Part shown: positions 44,657 to 56,480 of the stretch, piece after piece | Numbering within the stretch: position 1 is the stretch's first letter | How the letters are laid out: each line of letters begins with the position of its first letter | Origin: Ichthyophis bannanicus | Taxonomy: Eukaryota > Chordata > Amphibia > Gymnophiona > Ichthyophiidae | Assembly: GCA_033557465.1 (NCBI GenBank) | Contig: CM066032.1 | Span: forward strand, 52,240,955 to 52,304,954 | Length of the DNA: 64,000 nucleotides | Reading direction: 5' to 3' | Translations under genes and position numbers: made by a program | Notes under the pieces: generated by a model | What the model saw: the letters and a program-made list of their open reading frames with translations, nothing else | What the model was told of the DNA's origin: nothing | Databases searched by the model: none

Positions 44657-44830
44657 AAACACAGACCTCCCGCAGTAACACCCTCGAGGAAGCAGGAGAA
44701 CATCAAAAAAGGGGGAAATACCCCACCACTTCCCCCCAGTGTGCCGCAGACCCCTAGGTCATCCAAACAATCGAACATCTAATCCCAAGGGGAAGCCTGA
44801 GAGTGTACCACAAGTCTAGACCGGAGCAAA

Positions 44831-47800
44831 CTAAGTCGCATAATTATCTAGTGCGACCCATTTAGAGAGCTTGGCCCCAATCCCCTTAGCCTGTTGTGCT
44901 CTATCAGAAGCTTGTTCATATTTGGCGAACAGACAGATCTGGTTCCACCATTCTAAATATGAGGGCTTACATGGGTTTTTCCAGCGCGAAAGTATAAGTT
45001 TTATCGCCACCATGATCATAAAATTTAGAAGAAAACGATTATGCTTGTCTATGCCTGGGATCTTTGCTGCATTTCGGAATGCTATTATCTGCCATGATAA
45101 GGCCTCTGAAAAACTGAGGACTTTCTGAATTTTATCCCAGACTCTGATCCAAAAATTCTGAATGTGAGGGCATTCCTTCAGCATATGCCGCAATGTGCCC
45201 ACATCACTGTTACAGGACCAGCAGAGATTATTCTCTTTTCTATTGCATTTGCTTAACCTATTTGGGGTAAAAAAGGCTCTATGCGCCAAAAAAAACAGAC
45301 TGAGTGAGAGCTGCAGATCTCGATGCACGAATCGAGGATACCCAAAATTTCCTCCATTCCTCCTGTGACAACACAGTCCCAGTCTCTTCTTCCCAGATGT
45401 ATCGCAACCCACTGTTCGGAGGTGCATAGTGCTCTATGAATAAAGCGTAAAAATGAGAAACTGTCCCTCTTCTGGAGTTTATTTCTTCAATAACTTTCAG
45501 GAGTCCCCAGGACTCAGACAGCCCTTCCAAGGACGGGAAAACCGCCCCCAGGCAATGACGCAGCTGCATCCATTGAAAGTAGCAGGCGGATGGGAGGTTG
45601 AAGTCTTGCTGTACTCTACAAAAAGTCTTCCACCGGGGTCCGTCCATTAGCTGACCAATTGACCAAATACCCAGCTTCTGCCACCGCGGCCAGGTACACG
45701 TTTCTTTGGCAATTTTAAAAGCCGGATTAAACCAAATTGGGAGCAACCGTGAAGGAGGGTTCCTCTCCCTAATGATCGGCAGCAATGCTCGAAAAGCTTG
45801 TTGCGTGGAAATGATGACACTGCCAACCCCGGAGGAAACTGGATGCAACATACCCGCTAATAAGTGGATTGGGCACAGGGCAATCGGAGCCAAGTCGGGG
45901 TGCAGGCTTCCTCTTCCTGCATAGTCCACTTCGAACCTTGACTCAACAGGAAAGATCGGTGATACCACAAGAAATCTGGGAAATGTACCCCTCCACTCGC
46001 TTTGTCTGCCTTTAACTTCTTAAGCGCGATGCGGGGTTTTTTTCCTTCCCAGAGAAAGGCACACGTGATCCGTTCTATACCCCTGTATATCGCAGGGGAC
46101 AGCAACACTGGTAACATGCTCAAAAGGTAATTTATTTTGGGAACTAAAGTCATTTTGATGGCTTCTAACCGGCCCCACCAGGTAAGATGTAGCGGGGACC
46201 ACTGCTGGGTATAAGACCGCGCTATGTCCAGTACTTTTTTTGAGTTCAGACGCACTGTCTCATCCAGAGAGGCAGAGTAGTGGACCCCTAGATATTTTAT
46301 CGAGGCAGCTTCCCATTGGAAAGGGAAATTATCCACCATCGAGGCATTTGCCCTTCTATTGAGGGGGAAGGCAACCGACTTTGCCCAGTTTACTTTGTAG
46401 CCCAATAGCTTTGAATATTGAGCAATCACCTGCAACAGCGCGCCTACTGATTCCGGTTGAAGAAAGACCAACAGGTTGTTTGCGTAAGCAGAGAGCTTGA
46501 TATGGAGATCTAGTAACTGCATACCACAGATCTTCTCTGATTGACGAATCTTCGCTACCAGTGGTTCTAGTGCCAAGTTAAATAGTATTGGCGATAAGGC
46601 ACATCCCTGCCTGGAGCCTCGCAGCAGAGGGAGAGGCCGAGAAAGAGTACTATTGACCACAATTTGCGCCGTAGGGTTTTCATACAACACCCGCACCATG
46701 GCCATGAACTCTTTGGGCAATCCGAACCATGCCATCACACTGTACAGGAAGGGCCATTCCAGCCTATCAAAGGCCTTCTCAGCGTCTATTGAGAGGCCCA
46801 GCAGGGGACTATCTAGGTTGGCTGCTATTTCCAGTACTTTGCAAAGCAGTCTTCCATTATCAGCTGTGGATCTTCCTGTCACAAATCCACACTGATCCGG
46901 GTGGATCAGTAGATGTAGCACTTTGCTCAGACGTTTTGCCAGAATACTAGAGTATACTTTATAGTCCGCATTGAGAAGGGAGATGGGCCTGTAGTTACTA
47001 ACACTCGTTGGGTCTCTTCCCGGTTTCTCTAATACAACAATTGTAGCCTTAGCAAATGCGCCAGTTATCTGACCCTGTATCAGGAGCGACTGATAATATT
47101 CCAAAAGCTGAGGGAGGAGGACGTCCGCAAAGGTTCTATAGAACTCAACTGGAATGCCATCCGGTCAGGCCGCTTTGCCGATTTTCATACTCTTTAGTAC
47201 CTCTTGTACCTCCTCCAGTGTTATGGGCTTGCCTAACTCGGCCGCCAGGTCGGGCTGCAACACCGGTCTATCAATGGAATCCAAAAAATCTTTGCAAGCC
47301 GTCTCATCAAAGGATATCTCCGAGGCATAAAGGTGGGTATAAAACTGGCAGAAAGCTTCTGCTATTTCACAGCTGTTGGTCAGAAGATCTTGCTGTCCAT
47401 TTGAGATATGAGTAATATGTGCTTTACTCCTCCGGGCCTTCAAGTTCGCAGCTAATATCTTGCCCGCCCTATTCTTTTCGGTATGGTATCGGGCTCAGCT
47501 ATCAAACAATTGCTGTTCCACTTCCATGCTTAATATGGTATTATATTGATATCTTAGCTTCTGCAGGTGATTCAGCACTGCCGGAGTGAAAGCTCTCTGA
47601 AGGATCCTTTCTCCTGCTCTGATCTGCTCATCCAGCTCCTTGAGTGTGACTCTCGCCTGCTTAGCTTTAGCAATTGAGTAGCTGGTGATCTGCGCTCTAA
47701 TCATAGCCTTAAAGGCTTCCCACCATGCCCAATTCGCTGTGTCTGCCTGAAGATTGCAATGGAAGTATTCCTCAATAGTTCGCTTCATGGCCTCCTGAAA

Positions 47801-48573
47801 GGGTATGTCCGCAAGGACAGTTCTGTTGAACGACCACACTTGCTGGCTGGATATACTTCCCTCTAGGGTTAGATCAAGCACAACGGCCGCATGATCTGAA
47901 ATATGAGTGCTGAGAATACGCGCATCATCCACCGCTTGCACTAAGGGTCTGGAGATTAAGAAAAAATCTATCCGGGAGTAGGAGCCGTGAGGCACTGAAA
48001 AAAAGGTATAATCCTTCTCCACAGGATGCAATATTCTCCATATATCCACAAGACCTATTTCTTGTATTAGTGAGATTAATACCTGTGAGGCGCTGCCACC
48101 ACAAGGCCTAATTGGGCTGCAGTCGAGCAGGGGATCTAGGACTCTGTTGAAATCACCCCCGATGATCACTGGGATAGGGGAACTCTCTTGTGCTGCTTCT
48201 GCAAGAGTATGAAAAAATGCAGGTTGTTGACAATTAGGGGCGTAAGCGTTGATTACAACCACCTGTTGGTTGCCAGCAGTCAAGTGTACTTTAGTCCACC
48301 GCCCCTCACAATCCGCCCGAGTGGACAAAACTTGCAGCTGCACCTTGTTATGTAACAGAATGGCTACCCCATTTTTTTTCCCATAGCAGGTGAGTGGGCA
48401 ATCACTTTGAAATGCTTCGATACTAGTTTCAGGGACTCTTTAGAGGACAAATGCGTTTCTTGCAGCAAAACTAAGTCTGCATTTTGCTTTTGGGCATACG
48501 CCAAGATCTTTTTCCTTTTCACAGGGTGTATAATGCCCTTCACATTCAGCGACAAGATTCTAAGGGGGCGCAT
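44831..48573 (-). pseudogene. L1-C ORF2: endonuclease-reverse transcriptase, several breaks
   Basis: Starts MRPLRILSLNVKGIIHPVKR. The endonuclease part shows QETHLSS, GGDFNRVLDP and ISDHAAV; the RT part shows [41 protein letters not shown] and GSRQGCALSPILFN. The catalytic region reads AYANNLLVFL, so YADD has become YANN. The C-terminal motif is CWSCN..GTLRHMLKEC. Breaks: a one-base loss in an A8 run at ~48,372, TGA at ~47,493, TGA at 47,165-47,167 (Gly of AAGPDG), and frameshifts near 45,890 and 45,300. It is inactive. Confidence 0.92.
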
Positions 48574-49022
48574 TGTCAGGGAGGCATTTGAAATTAAGGG
48601 CCAAGCTCTCCATAACCAAGTCTAGCATGCAACACTGAACCACCTCCCAAGCTTCCTGATCATCCCAAGGCAGTCTGCGGCACCACAACCTACCCCTCCA
48701 CAATCGGAGCCACACCATTGGGTGAGACAGCAGAAGGGAAAATGGCTACACAGAGCAACTGCAAAACCCCAAGCCCTGAGAATCCCATTATCACAAAACT
48801 TAATATTGCCTATGATTAGTAAATATTATAGATACAAACGTGTGTAGCGCTATCATACAGACCTTATTTAAGCAGGCATACTGCAACTCTGCGCTTAACA
48901 GTCTCTACTTTCCAGCTCAGAACATTCTCCATGCATTACCCATACGACATACATAACCTAGTGCATCTACAGACATTCTCAGAAACTGTTAAGAGAAATA
49001 TAAAGTCCATAAAGTCCATACG

Positions 49023-49886
49023 TTAGGGGTCCCTTTCCACCTGCATTCTTAACGCCTCTTGGTCCTCTAGGAATCGCACCAGGCCGTTGGGATCCTCGAA
49101 TGTTTTAGTGCGGTTGTCCAAAGTCACCTTAAATCTTGCAGGATAAAATAAGCCATACTTTGCCTGTAGATGTTGAAGACGGGGCTGCAACTCTAGGAAC
49201 TTCTTCCTCTTATCCATCATGGCCTTGCTGAGACCTGGGAAAAATGAAAGCTTGTGCCCTTCATACATGACTGAAGTCGATGCCCTCGCTGCTGCCATTA
49301 TTTGCATGGCCTGTTGGTGCCGAAATACGCACAGAATAAAGGGTCTTGGCCTCGGGCTATGCCCTCCCGTGTGGGCCGGTATTCTATGGGCCCATTCCAC
49401 CTCAAAAGGCTTGGTAAAGCTAATTCTAAGCAGTTTGGGCAGGAGCGCTTCAATGAAACCGATTGAGTCAGTACCCTCCGCTCCTTCTGGAATACTGACA
49501 ATTCTTATATTGTTTCTGCGCGACCTGTTACTGAGATCCTCCAGGTTCGCTTCTAGTGAGTCTACCTTTTTAAGGGCCTTAGAGTGATTCTGTAGGCGTT
49601 TCTCGTGCGCAGTGACTGTGGCATCAACCCTTTCCAATCGAGCTGTAATGCCCCGCATTTGCTCCTTGAGCTCCTGCATATCGCCTTGCATCAGGGCCAA
49701 AGTCTCTCCATTCGCCGATATTAATGATCGCAGTGACCGAATTTCTCCTAATATTTCTTTCGTTCCCTCAGCGGGGCCACGGTCAGGCGCCATCTTAAGA
49801 GGTGAAGGGGGATCCTGTTTCGCACGTTTAGACCCTGTATTACCCCCCGATGGGAACTCCAACTTTGTTTGTTTGACCGAAGTCAT
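49023..49886 (-). CDS. L1-C ORF1: RNA-binding protein, uninterrupted
   Basis: 287 residues from MTSVKQTKLEFPSGG. Residues ~40-125 form a heptad-like coiled coil (ISANGETLALMQGDMQELKE). The RRM-like core starts at SRRNNIRIVSIPEGAEG (~residue 138), with PRPRPFILCVF as its second RNP-like strand, and the C-terminal domain has FFPGLSKAMMDKRKKFL and ends at MQVERDP. Length and order match L1 ORF1 proteins, which trimerise and bind the element RNA. It is the only fully open ORF1 among the four L1-like elements here, though its partner ORF2 is broken. Confidence 0.92.
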   Translation of the reverse strand: MTSVKQTKLEFPSGGNTGSKRAKQDPPSPLKMAPDRGPAEGTKEILGEIRSLRSLISANGETLALMQGDMQELKEQMRGITARLERVDATVTAHEKRLQNHSKALKKVDSLEANLEDLSNRSRRNNIRIVSIPEGAEGTDSIGFIEALLPKLLRISFTKPFEVEWAHRIPAHTGGHSPRPRPFILCVFRHQQAMQIMAAARASTSVMYEGHKLSFFPGLSKAMMDKRKKFLELQPRLQHLQAKYGLFYPARFKVTLDNRTKTFEDPNGLVRFLEDQEALRMQVERDP

Positions 49887-50020
49887 CCCTTCTCCTTACT
49901 ACAATTCTTGCTGCCAAAAAGCGCTGCAACCACCTCCGATTAAGGCAAATTTTCCAGGAATCTGCTCAGGGCTTGCAGGAGACACCGCTCTATGCGTCCA
50001 TCTTGTTCTCCGCTGGCTCC

Positions 50021-50031
50021 GCCTCTGTCCC
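50021..50031 (-). promoter_or_regulatory. GC-rich 5' start of L1-C (GC-box-like)
   Basis: On the element strand reads GAGGCGGAGCC. The same core GGCGGAGC(C/T) starts L1-A (17,854-17,867), L1-D (58,227-58,240) and L1-E (58,591-58,604). An Sp1-type GC box at the very start would suit a promoter that directs transcription from base one, as LINEs need. The function is inferred from position and conservation. Confidence 0.45.
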
Positions 50032-50038
50032 TTGGCGG

Positions 50039-50241
50039 TTTTAATAGCGGTGACATTTGTTTCGGCATTTTGTTGCTGCACAGCTCCGTTTTTGGCGGGC
50101 TTTGTGAGGAGACTTTATGTTCTTAATTTCTGTCTTCCCTGATAGTTTTCAACTGTCTGGTCCCTTTCAACTCCTATTTTTGACTTTTTTGATTTTTTTT
50201 CTCTTCACTGGGGATCGTGCTCACTGCGCTTTGCCTGTGAG
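50039..50241 (+). other. DIRS-like leader, second part
   Basis: T-rich untranslated sequence between the L1-C insertion point and the gag ATG at 50,242. Confidence 0.5.
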
Positions 50242-51912
50242 ATGCCTTCCCTTCAGCGATGCATGGTCTGTACAAAGAAGCATAAGGATTTGAGGGGTGG
50301 CATTTGTGATGCATGTCTTGCTCATCCTGGAGAGATTTTGGCGACACTAGCCAAGGGAGCTCAGGACAGAAGCAGTCCTGCTGCACGTCCTCAGCTGCTA
50401 GAGGAACCCAGACAGCTTCCCCCTGCAAGAGAATCTCTCTCTCCTCCTATCTTAACTCTTCCTGCTCCAGAGTCTTTCGGGATCGGATACCCAGTTTTTG
50501 GCCCTCTTTAGACAAGCCTGTGATCTCTGGCAGGCTAATTCTCCCAGTAACACAGTGGATGCCCTGACTCAAATCCCTCAATCTTCTGGCTCTGGATCCC
50601 GCAAGCACTCTAGACAAGAGGACATGTCCGAGGTGGATGTACAGCCACCTAAAGAGGTCTTCTGGGCTACTACAGAATGGCCAAAAGCACCAGAGGAAGT
50701 GCTGTCTTCGGGGGATAGTGAGATCCTGTCGGACCAGGAGGATGGGGAATGGTCCCCATCCGAGTTTTCTGCAGAGGGCCAAACCGAGACACAGGACATA
50801 CGCTTGTTTCACAAAGAGGAATTGCCGGCCCTAATTATGCAGGTGGTCTAAGCTCTATGATGGATGGATCAGCTGGATCAGCAGAATCCTCAGCCATTCC
50901 CCAGCCAGACCCGATATTACAAGGCATTCGCAAGCCATCTAGAGCTTTTCCATTCCTAGCGGAGCTACAACAAATGGTGTCTCAAGAATGGGACTCTCCA
51001 GATATTCCCCTCCGTACAACTTGCCGCCTAGGTCAGCTTTACCTCTGGGTACCACCTGACTTGGAGAAGTGGCTGAAATACCCCAAAGTGGATGACCTTG
51101 TGACCGGAGTAACGAAGCACACTACCATTCCAGTGGAGGGTGGTGCAGCACTTCGTGATCAACAGGATAGGAAAGTTGAGAGCCTTCTCAAGACTGCCTT
51201 TTCAGCTTCTTCATTATCTCTCCAGGCCTTTGTTTCCGGGGGTCATGTGGCCCGAGCTCTTCTGCACTGGATGCAACATCTGCCAGAGGATCCAGCTCTG
51301 GCTCATCTGGAATCAGTCAAAGCTTTTTTGGCCAATGCCTTTTACGATATCTTGCGCCTCTCGGCTAGAACAGTGGTGGCAGTCACAGTTTCTCGCAGAT
51401 GGCTCTGGCTTCGCCCGTGGTCGGCTGACTCTGCATCTAAAGCACGCCTCTCTAGGCTTCCCTTCAGGGGAAAGCTTCTCTTTGGGGAGGACCTAGACAA
51501 ATTGGTCAAAGACTTAGGGGAGGTTCGACCCCAACGTCTTCCGAAAGATAAGCCTAAATTTTCTACTAGGCGTTCCTCCCGTCGGTATTCGCCTACCTCG
51601 CAGTGCACCTCCAGGTATTGCGATGCACATCACTACCATCCTGGGAAGCCCTCCACCTCTTCGACAACTGGATGTTTTGGTCAGAGGGCACAGTCCTTTC
51701 GGGGTGCCCGCAAGGGAGCTGAGTCCTACTCATGGTCTTCCAAGTTCCCTGGCACCCGCGAGATCTTCCTGCTGACTGGCCGGACAATCCACCACAGGAG
51801 CCTTTTCTGGAGGTCGACCCGTCAGGAGAGACTCCTCCAGTGGGTGGGCGTTTGGCTCTGTTTTCTCGTCAATGGTTTCTCATTACTTCGGATCAATGGG
51901 TCCTCAACATAG
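50242..51912 (+). pseudogene. DIRS-like gag (ORF1), two frameshifts
   Basis: Starts MPSLQRCMVCTKKHKDLRGG with a Cys4 motif (C7-x2-C10-x11-C22-x2-C25). A frameshift near 50,500 leads to ACDLWQANSPSNTVDALTQ and an acidic stretch (SSGDSEILSDQEDGEW), and a second near 50,850 leads to the main capsid-like part. That part has FPFLAELQQMVSQEWDSPD, WLKYPKVDDLVTGVTKHTTI, LKTAFSASSLSLQAF and a Ser/Arg-rich tail. These blocks are typical of DIRS gag. The tail overlaps the pol frame that starts by 51,732. Confidence 0.75.
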
Positions 51913-51952
51913 TCTCTCAGGGTTACGTTCTTGAATGTTCCCGATCCATTCC
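51732..51952 (+). pseudogene. DIRS-like pol, start of the reverse transcriptase ORF
   Basis: In a frame overlapping the end of gag: PPVGGRLALFSRQWFLITSD then QWVLNIVSQGYVLE, the N-terminal hallmark of DIRS reverse transcriptase ORFs. It is cut by L1-D after the target sequence TTCCCGATCCATTCC and continues at 58,256. Confidence 0.82.
51938..51952. repeat. Target-site duplication of L1-D, 3'-side copy
   Basis: TTCCCGATCCATTCC, identical to 58,241-58,255. Confidence 0.95.
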
Positions 51953-52259
51953 TTTTTTTATTTATTTATTATCTTTTAGACATTTTACAAAGCAGAAATT
52001 TACCATATCAAAACTTTCAATAACAACAACATGCTTCTGAAACGTAAAAAGAAAAAAGAATACATACAACAGAAATAAGAAACCTTCCAAAACTGAATTA
52101 GTGGGCAATCCATTCTTGACTATGCAGAGCTATCATCTTGTCACTGCTAATAGTCCTATTTGCCGCTACGGGGTTATAGCAAAATTTCCAGCACATCCAA
52201 GATAGGAAGTTAGCGCTGATGAAGTGACCTATATTAGTGCACTACAAAAGGAATATAGG

Positions 52260-55200
52260 CTAGGGAACGCTTAACTCCAAGTACTTGTTAATAAGCTCCC
52301 ATTTGTCGAGCATCTTAGCTGAGCCAGGAGTTTTAAGCACGTATAATTCCTCATATATCTTGTGTTGACACATTAAATTCCACCAGTAGTCACTATGTAC
52401 TTTCTCAAAATTCTTCCAGTTGAGCAGGATTACTTTGATGGCAATACTAAGCAGGACATCTAACAGTCGACTCTCCGGCTTTCCCAGTATGAGTCCTTCC
52501 ACCGTGGATTTGTATATGATTATGTGGTAGGAGGTGGGTATTATAAAGCCAAAAATCCTCGATATTCGCTTCAGTACACATTTCCAATATCCCTGAAGAT
52601 GCTCACAATAGTATAGCATATTATCTAACGTCTCCATCGCCGTGTTACAGGACCAGCATCTATTTCCAGCTTGTGGTGCCCATTTCATTATCTTAACGGG
52701 AGTCAGATATGCCCTATGTGAGAGAAAGTACAATGACTGGGTAAGAGATGCTGCTCTAGTGACTCATGTAAGGGCCCAGAAGGTGTCCCAACGCTCATGT
52801 TGCATGTGCTTCCCTGCTTCCTTTATCCAAGCTGATTGCACACCATCGCATAGTTTACTAGACCCTGTCCTGAGGAGTTCCAGGAATTTCGAGATGACTC
52901 GGGTTCCCGACTGTATTTCACTAAATTTCTGGAGCAAGGGCCATCCTGGTTTCAGAAGTAGTGGGGAGACTCCTGCTTTGCTCAGGCAGTATCGGAGCTG
53001 GCACCATTGAAAATAACAGGCACTGGGCAAGCCAAATTCACTTACCAGCATTTCAAAAGTTTTGAAAGTGTTCCCATGTACCAGATGTCCTAGAACATTA
53101 ATGCCACAGTTCAACCACTTCTTCCATAAAAGAGGCTTACCTCTTATGACAATACTGCGATTCAGCCATAGCGGTGTCTCCAAAGCAAAGTCTGTGCCCC
53201 CTTCAATACACGGTGTCACGAGCCGACATGCTTGTTGGGTTGCCAGTATAACATTGTTTTGTCTCAAATTGGAAGCTCCAATCATCATACTAATTTCCAG
53301 TAAGTCATTCATAGCTTCTTCCACCTGCAGCCACCGAGGAGATTCCTTACTGTCCCCTTCTACTGTCCATTGCGTACTTTGCTTTAACAGAGCGGATAGA
53401 TGTAACCATTCAACGTCAGGAAAATGCACTCCACCTTTCTATTTGGACAGCTTAAGCTTCCACGCTGCTATTCTGGGGACTTTGCGTTCCATAGAAATGA
53501 TACTAACATGCTGTTTAATTTTTTGTAGAAACCTTGAGGGAAAATTATTGGAACCATGCCCAGTATGTAACTAAGCTTTAGGACCAGTACCATTTTAATC
53601 GTCTCCAATCTTCCCCACCAGGTTAAATTTAGAGGGGACCAAGCACTAGCACAGGAGCTAACCAGTTCTTTACAGTAGTCAGCTGTCCGACTCACGGTCT
53701 CCGACATTGTGTGTCCATACTCGACTCCAAAATACTTGAAAGATGATTGTGCAAACTGAAAGGAGTAATCGGCGAACATATCCGCCCTTACCCTAGAGTT
53801 TAAAGGCACTATTGTCATCTTGGTCCAGTTAATCTCGTAACCAGATACAGCTGAGTAGTTGTCAATCAGGTCCAGGGCCATGGGTAAGGAGGCTGTTTAC
53901 AAAAACAGTATAAGATCGTCGGCATACGCGGATAACTTGCATGGACCATCCGCCAGGGTTATTCCCCTAATCCGATTATGTTGTCGAACTGATATCAGAA
54001 GCGGTTCCAGGGCTAGGTTGAAGAGTAGCGGGGATAAAGGGCACCCTTGTCTAGTGCCTCTTTGAAGCACAAAGGGTCCAGGTATGTCAGAATTAGCTGC
54101 TATCCGAGCAGTGGGGTTAGCATACAAGAGTGCAATCCTCTTGAGGAAAGTTTCTTCAATTCCAAACCATCGAAGAGCCTGAAACAGGAAAGACCACTCT
54201 AGCCTGTCGAAAGCCTTCTCGGCATCTATTGATAGCCCTATCAGTGGCTCAGAAGTCCTCTGCGCTTCAAGTAACACATGGGCGAGCAACCTTCCATTGT
54301 CAGAGGTAGACCGGCCGGTCATAAAGCCGCATTGATCTGTATGTATTAAAGAGCTGAGGACTTTGTTGAGTCAATTTGCCAGTATCTTTGCATAAATTTT
54401 GTAATCTGCATTGAGCAAAGAGATTGGCCTGTAATTCTCAACTTTCTGCGGATCCCGTCCCGGCTTCGGGTGTATCACAATAGTCGCCTCTGCAAAGGCA
54501 CCGACTTTCGGATTTTCTGAAGACAGTCCACTGTAATATGTGTATAGCATAGGTGTTAAATCTTTTTTGACATTTTTGATAGAACTCGAGTGGAATTCCA
54601 TCTGGGCCCGACGCCTTCCCTTTAGCCAGTTGACCAATCGCTTGTTGTATTTCTTGGATAGTGAGGTCTTCGTCCAGCATTCGTGCCTGGGTATCTGACA
54701 ACTTGGGACCCACAACATCTGTAACAAATTCTTGGAAACTTGCAGTATCACAAACTACTTCAGAGTTGTACAGCTTCTCATAGAATTCCTTGCAGCGTCC
54801 CAGTATTTGGTCATTTTGCATTAGGAGATTTCCATCCTCACTACGTAGTACCGCTATGTGAGTCATGCTTTTCTTTGCCTTCAGCAATTTCGCCAGGAGC
54901 GATCCAGCTCGATTGTTCTCATGATAATATGTGCTTTGCTGCATTCTGACACAAGTTTGCGCCTGTGCTGAGAGAATATTATTATATTTGTTTCGTAGTT
55001 TCTGAAGCCTTAACAATATCATGGGATCTTCTCTCTTTGCCAACAGGCGCTCTCCCGCTTTTATCTGGTCTTCTAAATCTTTTTGCTCTTTCTTTTGAGC
55101 TCTGTTCTTTTGAATGGAATAGGTTGTTATGTGTGCCCTGATGGTTGCCTTGAAGCCTTCCCATCAGGCCCATGCCGACGTCTCTGAAGGACTATTGACC

Positions 55201-56018
55201 TTGTCGTATGTCTCAATCTCTTTATTCATGTATGCCACAAAGTCAGCATCCGCTAGCAAGGCTTTGTTGAACGTCCACCGACGGGGCGTTTGATGTGTCT
55301 GTCCTATGTCCAGGATAAGAGTGACTGCTGAATGATCTGAAACTGTTCCCGCGTTGATCTCAGATGCTACTAATTGTTTAACCAGCCCACTCGTTACAAG
55401 AAAGTAGTCAATTCTCGTCTGGGTAGCATGTGGGGGAGAATAAAATGTATATTCTCTGTCTGTAGGATTTAGGAGATGCCAAGCGTTGCTAAGGTGCAGT
55501 TCCTTTATCATACTCTGTACTACTGCAAATGACTTCACTTTATAGACCCGCCGATATGGGTTCCTGTCCATCAAGGGATCTAAGATCAAATTGAAGTCCC
55601 CTCCTAGTACTATTTCAGTGTGGGACTTGTCCACTAGGTCCTTGGCTACAGCCTTAAAGAATGAGGATTCATCTTTAGTTGGGGCATATATATTCATTAA
55701 TGTATAGGATTTCTGTGCAATTTCCAGGGTAGCTCTAGCCCACCTGCCCTCTGTATCAATTTTCGTTTCCTTTATCGTTGCGGCCAGGGACTTACGCATT
55801 AATATCAAAACTCCTCCTTTCCTTTTGACTGCAGGCACAGCAGCAACTACTTGATAAAATGCCGAGACTACCTTCAATGACTCTTTTTCGGTCAGGTGTG
55901 TCTCTTGTAGGCACACTATGTCAGCGCGTTTTTGTTGACAATAAGTGAGAATTTTCTTGCGCTTTCCTGGGTTTGTTACCCCCTTCACATTCAGGGTAAG
56001 CAATACCAGTCTACTCAT
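52260..56018 (-). pseudogene. L1-D ORF2: endonuclease-reverse transcriptase, degraded
   Basis: Starts MSRLVLLTLNVKGVTNPGKR. The endonuclease is complete up to a TGA at 55,164-55,166, with QETHLTEKES, GGDFNLILDP, TRIDYFLV and VSDHSAV. The RT part has [10 protein letters not shown] (with a frameshift at ~54,590), [53 protein letters not shown] and KLSAYADDLILFL. Further stops are at 54,371, 53,897 and ~52,764, with a frameshift near 53,475. The C-terminal Cys/His motif is CWSCN..ETLDNMLYYC. CGA-to-TGA and TGG-to-TGA changes dominate, as expected of neutral decay. Confidence 0.9.
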
Positions 56019-56480
56019 TGCATGTGATATTTTGAATATAGTTGGCCATGATAACTCTATGGTACCTGTTCTTAAGGAACCTCTGCATCAGCTGCATCTC
56101 ATTAGATTGGATTGCCCGCTCACAACATTTAAACTTTACAATTAAACATCTTTTGGTGAAAACCATCTTACTTCGGCAGAATGTCCCTACTAGTAGCATC
56201 CAATGTTGCCTAGTGTAACATTATATTTCATATATTCGTGCCTCATTGTCCGTGACACAACTTAACATTTCTTACTGGCTCTCTGTACAATTACAGCACT
56301 TATAATACAACAGTTTTCTACCCCGTAAAGAGTACCTGATCAGATCTTTCCTATACCACTTATTTTAGAACTACATATGCAGTAATCCCCCTCCCAACCA
56401 GGGCACATTACATTCCCATTAGAAGTGTCTACTCAGATACTTATCGGACAGACTCCTCTGTAGGTGAGTCTCAGCCGGGC
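56019..56480 (-). other. L1-D inter-ORF spacer
   Basis: Roughly 460 bases without an open frame on the element strand. Confidence 0.6.

Larger units (their letters stand above)
44371..50031 (-). mobile_element. Full-length L1/Tx1-like LINE (L1-C)
   Basis: The 5' end (right) reads GAGGCGGAGCCAGCGGAG near 50,031. ORF1 (49,886-49,023) is intact, a 449-bp spacer follows, and ORF2 (48,573-44,831) is broken. The 3' UTR contains a G-run tract on the element strand, and the A-rich tail is at ~44,371. TTGGCGG on both sides (44,362-44,368 and 50,032-50,038) is a possible 7-bp target duplication. Confidence 0.88.

Noticed and set aside
44600..44660. CCCCAAAAAA repeats as telomere-like DNA
   Set aside because: The tract is inside an L1 3' UTR, is only a few units long and does not match the vertebrate TTAGGG repeat.
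49219..49587. 122-codon plus-strand frame and other frames within L1-C
   Set aside because: They are antisense shadows of ORF1 and ORF2 with no independent support.
50498..50851. Acidic 117-codon frame as a separate host gene
   Set aside because: It joins the preceding and following frames into one DIRS-like gag through two frameshifts, so it is a gag segment.
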